The notes: generated from the sequence alone by a model not told the origin. A DNA stretch of 32,523 nt from JAWRCU01 sp033542235 (GCF_033542235.1 NZ_JAWRCU010000031.1:1-32523), one strand, 5' to 3'. Shown: positions 7,738 to 15,919, numbered from the stretch's first letter. Made by a program: numbers and translations.

Positions 7738-9138
7738 ATGTCTGCGATCGAAGCCGGCGTACGCGCGCCGGGTAGCCCTTGGCGCGACGAGATACGCGCG
7801 ACGCTTTCGCTGAGCTGGCCCATGGTTCTGACGAACCTCGCGCAGGTGGCCATGACAGCGACTGACGTCATGCTGATGGGCTGGGCCGGTCCGAAGATGC
7901 TGGCTGCCGGCGCGCTCGGCTCCAACCTCTATTTCGCGCCGCTGATCTTCGGCCTCGGGCTCATCACCGCGACGGCGCCGATGATGGCGACGGAACTCGG
8001 ACGCAACCGCCATTCCGTGCGGGACATCCGCCGCACGGTGCGTCAAGGGCTGTGGATCGCCGTGCTGGTATCCCTTCCGATCTGGCTGCTGCTTTGGCAT
8101 GTCGAGTCGATCCTGCTGGCTATGGGCCAGGATCCCGCTTTGGCGAAGGAAGCCGGCATCTATGTGCACTGGCTCCAATGGGCCCTGCTGCCCTTTTACG
8201 GCTACATCGTGCTGCGTTCCTTCCTCTCGGCGCTGGAGCGACCGCGCTGGGCACTCGTCATCGTCGTGATCGCAGTCATTTTCAATGGGCTCGCTGCCTG
8301 GTGCCTGATCTTCGGCCATTTCGGCCTGCCGAGAATGGGCATCGCCGGCTCGGGGCTGGCGACGACGCTCTCGAGCGCGCTGATGTTCGTAGGGCTCGCC
8401 GTCGTGGTCTCGGTGGAGCGGCAGTTCCGGCGCTATCGTCTGTTCGGCCGCTTCTGGCGGGCCGACTGGCCGCGCTTTTGGGCACTGTTGAAGCTCGGCC
8501 TGCCGATCGCCGGCACTCTGGTATTCGAGGTTTGGATATTCAATGCGGCGGCGCTGCTGATGGGTTTGATCGACGCCGCCTCGTTGGCCGCGCACGCGAT
8601 CGCCATCCAGATCGCGTCGATCGCCTTCATGGTGCCGATGGGAATCGGCCAGGCGGCCACCGTCCGCGTCGGGCGCGCCTTCGGCGCCGGCGACGCCGTC
8701 GGCGTCATGCGCTCCGGATGGACGGCCTATGCGCTCGGCGTCGGCTTCATGTCGCTCACGGCCCTGACGATGGTGCTGTGGCCGCGAGTGCTGATCGGCG
8801 GCTTCATCGAGGTCGACGATCCCGTCAACGCAACGGTCGTCGGGCTCGCCGTGACATTCCTTGCCTTTGCTGGCCTCTTCCAGATCTTCGACGGCGCGCA
8901 GGCGGTGGCCCTCGGCATGCTTCGAGGCTTGCACGACACGCGGCTGCCGATGATCTATGCCGCGATCGGCTACTGGGGCGTCGGCCTGCCGCTCGGCGCG
9001 ATGCTCGCCTTTCATTTCGGCTTCGCCGGCGCCGGCATCTGGACCGGGCTGTCGAGCGGACTGGCGGTCGTCGCGGTTCTGCTGCTCGCCCGCTGGCTGA
9101 GACGTGAGCGCCATGGCCTGGTGCCGGCACAAAGCTGA
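7738..9138 (+). CDS. MATE-family multidrug/metabolite efflux transporter (NorM-like)
   Basis: The 466-residue inner-membrane protein has about twelve hydrophobic helices and the two-fold MATE layout. The N-terminal half shows LSWPMVLTNLAQVAMTATDVMLMGWAG, typed here as family landmarks LSWPMVLTN and DVMLMGW, then ATAPMMATELGRN. The C-terminal half repeats the pattern with VPMGIGQAATVRVGRAFGAG. The family exports cationic compounds using Na+ or H+. The frame is open from 7519, but the preceding stretch has no family-like sequence and overlaps the gbpR end, so ATG 7738 is chosen; its ribosome site is weak. The substrate is unknown. It is followed 26 bases later by a thioesterase gene. Confidence 0.88.
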   Translation: MSAIEAGVRAPGSPWRDEIRATLSLSWPMVLTNLAQVAMTATDVMLMGWAGPKMLAAGALGSNLYFAPLIFGLGLITATAPMMATELGRNRHSVRDIRRTVRQGLWIAVLVSLPIWLLLWHVESILLAMGQDPALAKEAGIYVHWLQWALLPFYGYIVLRSFLSALERPRWALVIVVIAVIFNGLAAWCLIFGHFGLPRMGIAGSGLATTLSSALMFVGLAVVVSVERQFRRYRLFGRFWRADWPRFWALLKLGLPIAGTLVFEVWIFNAAALLMGLIDAASLAAHAIAIQIASIAFMVPMGIGQAATVRVGRAFGAGDAVGVMRSGWTAYALGVGFMSLTALTMVLWPRVLIGGFIEVDDPVNATVVGLAVTFLAFAGLFQIFDGAQAVALGMLRGLHDTRLPMIYAAIGYWGVGLPLGAMLAFHFGFAGAGIWTGLSSGLAVVAVLLLARWLRRERHGLVPAQS

Positions 9139-9164
9139 ACGAAGCTGGGGAGAGGAACGCGACC

Positions 9165-9608
9165 ATGGCCGACAGACCGAACCCCTCGGCCCGTTCGGCC
9201 TACAAAGCTTTCCGCACGATCACCACGCGCTGGATGGACAATGACACCTACGGTCATATGAACAATGTCGTCCACTACAGCCTGTTCGATACGGCGGTGA
9301 ACGGTTGGCTGATCGATCAGGGAGTGCTCGACTTCAGGGTCGGCAAACAGGTCGGCCTGGTCGTCGAGACCGGCTGCCGCTATTTCTCAGAAATCGCCTT
9401 TCCGGACACCGTCACCGCCGGGCTCCGCGTCACCAGGATCGGCACCTCGTCCGTACGCTACGAGGTCGGGCTGTTCCGCAACGAAGATGTCACTGCTGCC
9501 GCCGAAGGCTTTTTTGTCCACGTCTATGTCGACCGGCAGACGCGCCGGCCCGAGCCGCTCTCTGAGCCGCTGCGGCTTGCACTCAGCCGCCTGATTTTGC
9601 CATCCTAG
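9165..9608 (+). CDS. Acyl-CoA thioesterase, hotdog fold (4HBT family)
   Basis: The 147-residue protein carries the YbgC/FadM-like motif RWMDNDTYGHMNNVVHYS near residues 22-39, where Asp27 is the expected catalytic residue and GHMNN the substrate-loop signature. The length is normal for single-domain 4-hydroxybenzoyl-CoA-thioesterase-type enzymes. The start is supported by GGAGAGGA nine bases upstream. It probably shares a transcript with the MATE gene 26 bases before it. The acyl group hydrolysed cannot be predicted. Confidence 0.85.
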   Translation: MADRPNPSARSAYKAFRTITTRWMDNDTYGHMNNVVHYSLFDTAVNGWLIDQGVLDFRVGKQVGLVVETGCRYFSEIAFPDTVTAGLRVTRIGTSSVRYEVGLFRNEDVTAAAEGFFVHVYVDRQTRRPEPLSEPLRLALSRLILPS

Positions 9609-9773
9609 CAGGGTGGAGGCAGTCGCCGTGTGGACGTATAGGGCAAAAGCTCTTAACTCGACGGAGTCCCGCGCCACAGTTTTCATGTGCTATAGGGCGC
9701 AGGTGACGGCGATCGACTAGAAGGCCTGCTTGTCTGCCGATCGCGCTTTGGTGAGGAAGGACGCCCACGGATC

Positions 9774-11078
9774 ATGCCCACGACCGACATCGCTCGCCGG
9801 GTCTACGATCACACCTGGAAGCTCGATCCGATCATCCGCAGCCTGCTCGACACCGATTTCTACAAGCTGTTGATGCTGCAGATGATCTGGGGCCTTTACC
9901 CGGACGTCGACGCAACCTTTTCGCTGATCAACCGTACGACCTCCGTGCGGCTCGCCGAGGAGATCGACGAGAGTGAGCTGCGCGCGCAGCTCGACCATGC
10001 GCGCTCGCTGCGCTTCTCCAAGAAGGAGATGATCTGGCTCGCCGGCAATACCTTCTACGGCCGCAAGCAGATATTCGAGCCCGAGTTCCTTGCCTGGCTC
10101 GAGGATTTCCAGCTGCCGGAATACGAGCTCAGAAAGCATGACGGCCAGTATGAGCTGCATTTCGCCGGGCCGTGGATGTACACCACGCTCTGGGAGATCC
10201 CTGCGCTCGCCATCATCAACGAGCTGCGGTCGCGCTCGGCGATGAGGGACTACGGCCCTTTCACGCTCGATGTGCTCTATGCGCGCGCCAAAGCCAAGCT
10301 ATGGACGAAGGTCGAGCGGCTGAAACGCTACCCCGACATCCGCATTTCCGATTTCGGCACGCGCCGCCGGCATAGCTTCCTGTGGCAGCGCTGGTGCGTG
10401 GAGGCGCTGAAGGAGGGCATCGGAGAGGCTTTCACCGGTACCAGCAACGTGAAGCTCGCCATGGACACCGATCTCGAAGCGCTCGGCACCAATGCGCATG
10501 AGCTGCCCATGGTGCTGGCCGCGCTCGCCGATTCTGAGGCAGAGCTGAAGCAGGCGCCTTACCAGGTGTTGCAGGATTGGCAGCGCTACTACGGCGGCAA
10601 CCTGTTGATCGTGCTCCCCGACACTTTCGGCACCGCCGCCTTCCTGCGCGGGGCGCCCAACTGGGTTGCCGAGTGGACCGGCTTCCGTCCGGACAGCGCG
10701 CCGCCGATCGAGGGCGGCGAGAAGATCATCGAGTGGTGGCGCTCGAAGGGCAGGGATCCGAAATCCAAGCTGCTCATCTTCTCCGACGGGCTCGACGTCG
10801 ACGCGATCGAGGAGACCTACAAGCATTTCCGCGGCAAGGTTCGCATGGCTTTTGGCTGGGGCACCAATCTCACGAACGATTTCGAAGACTGCGCACCGAC
10901 AGCCAATCCCGGACTGACGGCGATCTCGCTGGTCTGCAAGGTGACTAGCGCCAATGGCCGGCCGGCAGTGAAGCTGGCGGACAATCCCGCCAAGGCGACC
11001 GGCGAGCCGGAGGAGATCGCGCGCTATCTGAAGCTGTTCGGAGGGACTGACAGGGTGCGGCACGCCGTGAAAGTGTGA
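9774..11078 (+). CDS. pncB: Nicotinate phosphoribosyltransferase
   Basis: The 434-residue cytosolic enzyme of NAD salvage joins nicotinate and phosphoribosyl pyrophosphate, with ATP hydrolysis, to form nicotinate mononucleotide. Family landmarks are LLDTDFYKLLMLQMIW near the N-terminus, RRRHSFLWQRWC around residue 200, GTNAHELPM with the phosphorylated histidine at His242, and FSDGLDVDAI and FGWGTNLTNDF in the phosphate-binding barrel region. The length fits bacterial PncB. It stands alone after a 165-bp gap holding a possible TATAG -10 near 9693. The nicotinamidase gene that would feed it lies about 7.5 kb to the right. Confidence 0.95.
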   Translation: MPTTDIARRVYDHTWKLDPIIRSLLDTDFYKLLMLQMIWGLYPDVDATFSLINRTTSVRLAEEIDESELRAQLDHARSLRFSKKEMIWLAGNTFYGRKQIFEPEFLAWLEDFQLPEYELRKHDGQYELHFAGPWMYTTLWEIPALAIINELRSRSAMRDYGPFTLDVLYARAKAKLWTKVERLKRYPDIRISDFGTRRRHSFLWQRWCVEALKEGIGEAFTGTSNVKLAMDTDLEALGTNAHELPMVLAALADSEAELKQAPYQVLQDWQRYYGGNLLIVLPDTFGTAAFLRGAPNWVAEWTGFRPDSAPPIEGGEKIIEWWRSKGRDPKSKLLIFSDGLDVDAIEETYKHFRGKVRMAFGWGTNLTNDFEDCAPTANPGLTAISLVCKVTSANGRPAVKLADNPAKATGEPEEIARYLKLFGGTDRVRHAVKV

Positions 11079-11212
11079 TCATCAGAGCATTGCGTCTAGT
11101 TCCGTGTTGTCTCGATCGATTGACCCCCATGGCCGGATAGCCTGCTCGGAGGCTGGTGCTGTTATCCCGGACGCTGGTCACCCGCTCCGCTTCTGGCGCA
11201 TGGCGGTCCTAT

Positions 11213-12838
11213 ATGGAAGGCGCGACGCTGACGACCCCCTCCCCCTTGTGGGGAGGGATACAGGGTGGGGGTCTGAAGCGCGCCAAGCCGAGCCGGAGGT
11301 GCTATCTGCTTCAGCAAGTCTTGCAGGGTAATCGCTGGGGAACCCCCACCCTGTATCCCTCCCCACAAGGGGGAGGGGGACACCGGCGCTGTGCCAGGTG
11401 CGACTACCCTGCCATTGGGAGGCACAAAACAAACAGCGTCCTCGGCGTCGCGACCCTGCTCCTTCTCGTCACATCCACCGACGCGCTCGCGCACGCCTCG
11501 GACCGCGGCTATGTCCTGCTCCTGCCGATCGGGCATTACATTGTCGGCGGCGCAGCCGCCGTTGCGGCGAGCTTTCTCGCGCTCGTGTTCCTGCCCGCCG
11601 GGTCGCTTGGCCGCTTCGCCGCCGCCCGTCTGGCGCTGATCCGATTGCCGAGCGCGGCAAGATCATATGTCAGCGTCGTCTCCTTCGGCATCCTGCTCGT
11701 GCTGATTGCCGCGGGCTTCTTCGGCAGCCGCGATCCGCTCTCGAACCCGCTGCCGCTCACCATATGGACGCTTCTCTGGGTCGGCCTGACGCTCGTCCAA
11801 GGGCTGGTCGGCGATATTTGGCAGTGGATCAATCCCTGGTTAGGCCCTTACCGGCTCGCTCGCAGCCTTGGCTGGCCGCTCCATCTACTCCGTTACCCCG
11901 AGCGGGCGGGCTACTGGCCCGCGCTCGTCTTGTTTGCCGGCTTCGCATGGTTCGAATTGATCGATATCGCACCCGACGAGCCCGGCCGGCTGGCATCCGC
12001 GGTCACGGTCTATACCGTCTTCACCTTGGCGATGATCCTCGTCTTCGGCTATCGCGCATGGACGAGACATGGCGAATTCCTGTCGGTCTTCTTCGGCATG
12101 ATTGCGCGTTTCGCGGTGCTGCAGGGGCGGCCCTCACCGGATGGCAGCGATGAGCAGCTTCTGCTTGGCGTTCCGGGCGCGCGTGTGGCTGCAGCCCTGC
12201 CATTGCCGCCAAGCGGCGTGTTCTTCCTGCTTTTCGCACTGGCCTCGGTTTCCTTCGACGGTCTGTCGCGGACATTCTTCTGGCTGGGGCTGATCGGCGT
12301 GAATCCGCTCGAATTTCCCGGCCGTTCGGCCGTTATCGGCGTGAATTCCTTTGGCCTGCTGGCCGCTTTCCTCGCGCTTGCCGCCGTCTTCTTCCTGGCG
12401 GTCTCTCTCGGCGAGAGGCTGACCGAGAGCCGCAGGCCGCTGGAGCAGGCGGCAGGGCTTTATGTCTGGTCGATCGTGCCGATCGCGCTCGCCTATCATC
12501 TCGCGCATTACCTGACCGTCCTGCTCGTCAACGGACAGTATGGGGTGGTCGCGCTGTCGGACCCCTTCTCGCGCGGCTGGAACCTGTTCGGAACGGCCGA
12601 CATGGCGGTCGGCGCCGGCATCGTCAGCGGCTCCGCGGCGGCCTGGGTGCTGTGGAACACGCAGGCTGCCGCGATCATCGCCGGCCATGTGCTGGCGGTG
12701 TTGGTCGCGCATGTCTTTGCCGGGCGGCTGCATCCGAAAGGGCGTGACGCGATGCTCAGCCAGCTGCCGCTGACGCTGCTGATGATCGCCTATACGGTGT
12801 TCGGTCTCTGGCTGCTCTCGACGCCGACAGCAGGGTGA
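11213..12838 (+). CDS. Polytopic membrane protein of unknown function; start uncertain
   Basis: The supported coding part runs from about 11414: a signal-peptide-like segment (VLGVATLLLLVTSTDALAHA) and then roughly eleven to twelve hydrophobic helices, ending near LLSTPTAG. Conserved-looking polar spots include GDIWQWINPW, AYHLAHYLTVLLVNGQYG and HVFAGRLHPKG, with several membrane-embedded histidines. Between the repeat arm and the signal segment the frame has no ATG, GTG or TTG, only ATT at 11414. The nearest ordinary start is ATG 11213, which would translate the repeat into a meaningless leader. I vaguely associate similar proteins with the database label fenitrothion hydrolase but cannot confirm this. 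No catalytic family is recognised. Confidence 0.6.
   Translation: MEGATLTTPSPLWGGIQGGGLKRAKPSRRCYLLQQVLQGNRWGTPTLYPSPQGGGGHRRCARCDYPAIGRHKTNSVLGVATLLLLVTSTDALAHASDRGYVLLLPIGHYIVGGAAAVAASFLALVFLPAGSLGRFAAARLALIRLPSAARSYVSVVSFGILLVLIAAGFFGSRDPLSNPLPLTIWTLLWVGLTLVQGLVGDIWQWINPWLGPYRLARSLGWPLHLLRYPERAGYWPALVLFAGFAWFELIDIAPDEPGRLASAVTVYTVFTLAMILVFGYRAWTRHGEFLSVFFGMIARFAVLQGRPSPDGSDEQLLLGVPGARVAAALPLPPSGVFFLLFALASVSFDGLSRTFFWLGLIGVNPLEFPGRSAVIGVNSFGLLAAFLALAAVFFLAVSLGERLTESRRPLEQAAGLYVWSIVPIALAYHLAHYLTVLLVNGQYGVVALSDPFSRGWNLFGTADMAVGAGIVSGSAAAWVLWNTQAAAIIAGHVLAVLVAHVFAGRLHPKGRDAMLSQLPLTLLMIAYTVFGLWLLSTPTAG
11235..11379. repeat. Palindromic repeat family A, complete copy
   Basis: The arms at 11235-11271 and 11343-11379 are exact 37-bp inverted copies of each other. 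Each contains its own CCCCTTGTGGGG-type hairpin, and a 71-bp interior separates them. The element lies between pncB and the next membrane-protein gene. It forms most of the 334-bp stretch after pncB, which otherwise holds only a weak hairpin near 11141-11156. The right arm ends about 35 bases before the segment that looks like the membrane protein's N-terminus. Confidence 0.9.
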
Positions 12839-12870
12839 CCAACCAGCTGTTTTGCGTGCAGCACTTCTGG

Positions 12871-12935
12871 AGCATGATCCCGAACCGAAGGTCGGCGCAG
12901 CAACAAGTTGCAGACTTATCGGATAAGATCATGCT
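12871..12935. repeat. GATC-type hairpin repeat of rhizobial genomes
   Basis: AGCATGATC (12871-12879) and GATCATGCT (12927-12935) are exact inverted arms, flanked inside by CCCGAA and TCGGATAA. From general knowledge, AGCATGATCCCGAA with a matching TCGGA-AAGATCATGCT is a widespread short intergenic repeat in Mesorhizobium and Rhizobium. It lies in the 243-bp gap before the ABC binding-protein gene. Nothing else is evident there except the ribosome site AGGGGAA before 13082. Confidence 0.65.
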
Positions 12936-13081
12936 GCAAAAACAAAGAGCTAGAGGGATGAACGACTCCGCTCCAATTTATCCCGGTCTATTGTCAGCCT
13001 CCGGGATTGGTGATCTAGATTGCGTGAAACGCCATCTCCGTCGCCGAAGACGCAGACGGTCGAAGAGTCAGGGGAACCAGC

Positions 13082-14386
13082 ATGACTGAAGAACGCGACC
13101 AGCACAGCCTATTCAGCAGAAAGATTTCTCGTCGCACGGCGCTGAAGGGTGCCGGTGCCGCAGCCAGCCTGGCCCTGGCGCCGGGTTTCGTGCGCTATGC
13201 GCAGGCCGAGAGCTCCGAGCCCATCAAGATCGGCTTCCAGGCGCACCGCACCGGGATCGGCGCTGCCTATGGCCGCTGGTACGAGATCACCACCAACGCA
13301 GCCGTCAAGCAGATCAATGACGCGGGAGGCATCAACGGCCGTCCGGTCGAGGTGATCGTCGAGGATGACGGCACCGATCCGGCGCGTGGCGCCGAAGTGG
13401 TCGGCAAGTTCGCCAATCAGCACAAGACCGACGTCGTCTACGGCACCCTGTTCTCGCATGTCGTTGTCGGATCGGCGCCGACGGCGGGCGAGCTGAAGAT
13501 CCCCTATTACGTGGTGAGCGAGGGCTACCACGTTGCCTCGGGCAAGCTGAACCGCTGGTGCTTCCAGCCCGGCATTACCGATGTTCGCTCCCAGGTCACG
13601 GCGATGGCGCCGTGGATGGCGGCCACGCTCGGCAAGAAGGTCACCATGATCTTCCCAGACTACGCCTTCGGCTACGACCACCGCGACTATCTTCCGCCAG
13701 CCCTGAAGAAACAGGGCGCCGAGGTGATCGCGCAGCTCGCCATTCCGCCCACGGAGACCTCTTTCACCCGTTATTTCCCGCAGATCCCGGCCGAGACGGA
13801 GGTGCTTTACCACGTCATGGTCGGGCCGGCGGTGCTGACCTTCGTGAAGGAGCTCGGCGAGTTCTATGGTTCGAACAAGCCTCAGCTCTTCGGCTTCATC
13901 GATTCGCTCGAAGCCGTCGACATCAACAGCCCAGGGCTGGAATTCCTCGACGGCAGCCATTTCTGGGAGGGCTCACCGCGTTACGCCCAACCCAACGATT
14001 CGGATGCGCAGAAGGCCTACCGCGCCGCCGTGGGCATCGACGACAACGGCGCGTCGGTCAAAGATCCGAAGGACGTCTCGACCGCCGCGCACATGTTCGG
14101 CTGCTGGGAGACGCTCTATGTCATCAAGCAGGCGATGGAAGCGGCAGGCTACAAGGGTCCGGGCGACCGCGCCAAGCTGGTCGAGGCGACCGAGGCGCTG
14201 ACTTCCTTCCCGGAAGGCAAGGAGCACCCGCAGGGCGACAAGACCTTCAACGGCAAGCTGCACCAATGCTACGGCCATCAGAACATCTCCAAGCTGGAGG
14301 GCGGCAAGCTGAAGGTCGTGCACCGCACCAAGATCGAGGACGGGCTCTACGAGCCCGAAGGCAACTACACGACGATGGCCCTGTAG
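13082..14386 (+). CDS. ABC transporter substrate-binding protein, Leu/Ile/Val-receptor type, Tat-exported
   Basis: The 434-residue periplasmic protein has a twin-arginine signal (SRRTALKG at residues 16-23, then an alanine/leucine stretch and AQA, predicted cut near residue 42). The mature part starts IKIGFQAHRTGIGAAYG and is a type-1 periplasmic-binding fold of the Peripla_BP_6 family, with DAGGINGRPVEVIVEDDGTD and IFPDYAFGYDHRDY. AGGGGAA precedes the ATG. It is the first gene of the ABC operon, but a toxin-antitoxin pair separates it from the permeases. Relatives bind amino acids, urea, amides or aromatic acids. Proximity to pncB, pncA and the Mo-hydroxylase operon suggests a pyridine or amide ligand, which is inference only. 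Confidence 0.88.
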   Translation: MTEERDQHSLFSRKISRRTALKGAGAAASLALAPGFVRYAQAESSEPIKIGFQAHRTGIGAAYGRWYEITTNAAVKQINDAGGINGRPVEVIVEDDGTDPARGAEVVGKFANQHKTDVVYGTLFSHVVVGSAPTAGELKIPYYVVSEGYHVASGKLNRWCFQPGITDVRSQVTAMAPWMAATLGKKVTMIFPDYAFGYDHRDYLPPALKKQGAEVIAQLAIPPTETSFTRYFPQIPAETEVLYHVMVGPAVLTFVKELGEFYGSNKPQLFGFIDSLEAVDINSPGLEFLDGSHFWEGSPRYAQPNDSDAQKAYRAAVGIDDNGASVKDPKDVSTAAHMFGCWETLYVIKQAMEAAGYKGPGDRAKLVEATEALTSFPEGKEHPQGDKTFNGKLHQCYGHQNISKLEGGKLKVVHRTKIEDGLYEPEGNYTTMAL

Positions 14387-14392
14387 GGCGGA

Positions 14393-14434
14393 TTGCCGGG
14401 AGGATACTAACGACGTATATACGTCGTTAGTATC
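14393..14434 (+). promoter_or_regulatory. Toxin-antitoxin promoter within a perfect 32-bp palindrome operator
   Basis: Positions 14403-14434 read identically on both strands (each half begins GATACTAACGACGTAT). A -35-like TTGCCG at 14393-14398, a 17-base spacer and TATATA at 14416-14421 make a good sigma-70 promoter whose -10 lies on the palindrome centre. The antitoxin ATG follows at 14451. Ribbon-helix-helix antitoxins normally repress their own operon at such sites, so this is the expected autoregulatory operator. As RNA it would also form a strong hairpin just after the binding-protein stop and could reduce read-through into the permeases. Confidence 0.8.
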
Positions 14435-14450
14435 TAACGGAGTGAAGGCC

Positions 14451-14747
14451 ATGGGTAAGGAAGCCGTCTTCACGATGAAGCTGGAACCAGAGCTGCGGGA
14501 CGCACTCATGGTCGATGCAGTCGAGGTCGACCGTCCGGCATCGCAGATCGTGCGCGAGCTGATTAGAGATTACCTTCGAAAGCGGGAGGAAGAGAAACTC
14601 GGATATGACGAATTCCTCCGACGGAAGGTTGAGAAGTCGCGCGCTTCGATCGCGGCGGGCCGGGGGTATACCAATGAAGAAGTGCAGATGCGGATGAAGA
14701 AGCATTTCGAGGAATGGGAGCGGCGAAAACGCGAGGATGATGCTTGA
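14451..14747 (+). CDS. ParD-type ribbon-helix-helix antitoxin
   Basis: The 98-residue protein has an N-terminal ribbon-helix-helix DNA-binding domain (residues 3-42: EAVFTMKLEPELRDALM, then ASQIVRELIRDYL). A charged helical C-terminal tail follows (KREEEKLGYDEFLRRKVEKS and EEVQMRMKKHFEEWERR) of the kind that wraps around a ParE toxin. I prefer ATG 14451, preceded by GGAG and AAGG, over a GTG at 14442. Its stop overlaps the toxin start. A perfect palindrome lies immediately upstream. It should neutralise the toxin and repress the operon; this role is inferred from fold and gene order. Confidence 0.85.
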   Translation: MGKEAVFTMKLEPELRDALMVDAVEVDRPASQIVRELIRDYLRKREEEKLGYDEFLRRKVEKSRASIAAGRGYTNEEVQMRMKKHFEEWERRKREDDA

Positions 14748-15037
14748 GGGTCCGATGGTCCGAAGAGGCTGATCGCGACCGCACTGAAATCGTCGGCTAC
14801 ATCTGGGCTGACAATCCTCTCGCCGCCCAGCGTATGGATGCACTGTTCGATGTCGCGGCGAATCGGTTGGCAGATTTCCCGCGCCTTGGCAGAGAGGGTG
14901 CGATACCGGGCACGCGTGAATTCATACCTCATCCAAGCTATCGGCTGGTTTATGAAATCGGCGATGGCGAAATAATCATTCACGCACTCGTGCACACCGC
15001 CCGCCAGTGGCCACCCGTTGAGGGTAAGGACGACTGA
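14744..15037 (+). CDS. RelE/ParE-family toxin
   Basis: The 97-residue protein has the ParE layout: an N-terminal strand and helices (VRWSEEADRDRTEIVGYI, then NPLAAQRMDALFDVAANRLADFP), LGREG and the C-terminal sheet PSYRLVYEIGDGEIIIHALVHTARQWPP. The terminal histidine/arginine-W-P ending is characteristic. ParE members poison DNA gyrase, while close RelE relatives cut mRNA; sequence alone does not decide between them. The start is TTG at 14744, overlapping the antitoxin stop as TTGA, with GAGGATG upstream. The weak start and coupling would keep toxin below antitoxin. Its stop abuts the permease ATG with no spacing. Confidence 0.85.
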   Translation: MRVRWSEEADRDRTEIVGYIWADNPLAAQRMDALFDVAANRLADFPRLGREGAIPGTREFIPHPSYRLVYEIGDGEIIIHALVHTARQWPPVEGKDD

Positions 15038-15919
15038 ATGGCCTTCGGTCCGCACCTTCTGCTGGCCGCTCTCGAAGGCCTCGTCTCTGCCGCTGTGCTG
15101 GCGCTGACTGCGCTTGGCCTGTCGCTGGTGTTCGGCATCATGCGCATCGTCAATGTCGCGCATGGCGAGTTCTTCATGCTGGGCGCCGTCATTGCCTGGT
15201 TCGTTTCGACAGTGTTCGGCGGCCATCCCGCGCTCGGCTTCGTTGCCGCGCTGATCGTCAGTCCGCTGGTCGTCGGGGCGATCGCGCTTATTGCCGAGCG
15301 GCTGGTCTTGCGACGGCTGAATTATGACCCCGAAGCCACCATCGTTGCCACGATCGGCATGCTCTACGTCATCCAGCAGCTTGCGTTGACGTTCTACGGG
15401 CCGGAAGCGCGGCCGGTCGAGGCCCCGTTCACCTACCGAGTCCTACTCCCTTGGTTCGGCTATTCCGGCTATAAATTGGCGGTAGTCGGCGCGTCGATCG
15501 TAGTGCTGCTTGCCACCTGGTTCCTGCTGACGCGCACGAGGATCGGCCTCCTGATGCGCGCCACGCAATATGATCGTGAGACTGCGCAAGCCTTCGCCAT
15601 TCCGGTCGATCGGGTCTATGCCGGCGTCTTCGCGCTGGGTGCCATGCTCGCCGCAATCGCCGCCGTTCTCATCGTGCCGATCAGCCAGGCGCATTACCTG
15701 ATGGGGCTCGACCCGCTGCTGCTCTCATTCATAGTCGTGATCATCGGCGGCCTCGGCTCATTGAGCGGCACGGTTGTCGCGGCACTCGTCATCGGCCTCG
15801 GCGACGGCATCATTTCCGCCTTTTTCCAGCCGACGCTCGCAAAGATCATCGCCACGCTGCTCGTCGCGCTGGTCCTGGTGTTCCGGCCGCAGGGCCTGTT
15901 CGGCAGGGCAACACGATGA
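15038..15919 (+). CDS. Branched-chain amino acid-type ABC permease (LivH-like)
   Basis: The 293-residue inner-membrane permease has about eight helices. LivH hallmarks are ALTALGLSLVFGIMRIVNVAHGEFFMLGA at the N-terminus (a family-wide G-MR-VN-AHGEF pattern), EATIVATIGMLY, the coupling loop LLMRATQYDRETAQAFAI and IVVIIGGLGSLSGTVVAAL. The ATG directly follows the toxin stop (TGAATG), with AAGGA about ten bases before it inside the toxin gene. Translation therefore appears coupled to the toxin-antitoxin genes. It pairs with the LivM-like gene that overlaps its end. Confidence 0.92.
   Translation: MAFGPHLLLAALEGLVSAAVLALTALGLSLVFGIMRIVNVAHGEFFMLGAVIAWFVSTVFGGHPALGFVAALIVSPLVVGAIALIAERLVLRRLNYDPEATIVATIGMLYVIQQLALTFYGPEARPVEAPFTYRVLLPWFGYSGYKLAVVGASIVVLLATWFLLTRTRIGLLMRATQYDRETAQAFAIPVDRVYAGVFALGAMLAAIAAVLIVPISQAHYLMGLDPLLLSFIVVIIGGLGSLSGTVVAALVIGLGDGIISAFFQPTLAKIIATLLVALVLVFRPQGLFGRATR

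Noticed and set aside
7660..9132. 490-codon open frame antisense to the MATE gene
   Set aside because: The highly charged composition, absence of motifs and complete overlap with a convincing membrane transporter mark it as a shadow frame.
9609..9773. Riboswitch or NAD-responsive element before pncB
   Set aside because: No paired structure or known motif could be recognised in the gap; only a weak TATAG -10 is visible.
12835..13089. 84-codon frame before the ABC binding protein
   Set aside because: It runs through the GATC hairpin repeat, has no convincing ribosome site and reads into the next gene's start in another frame.
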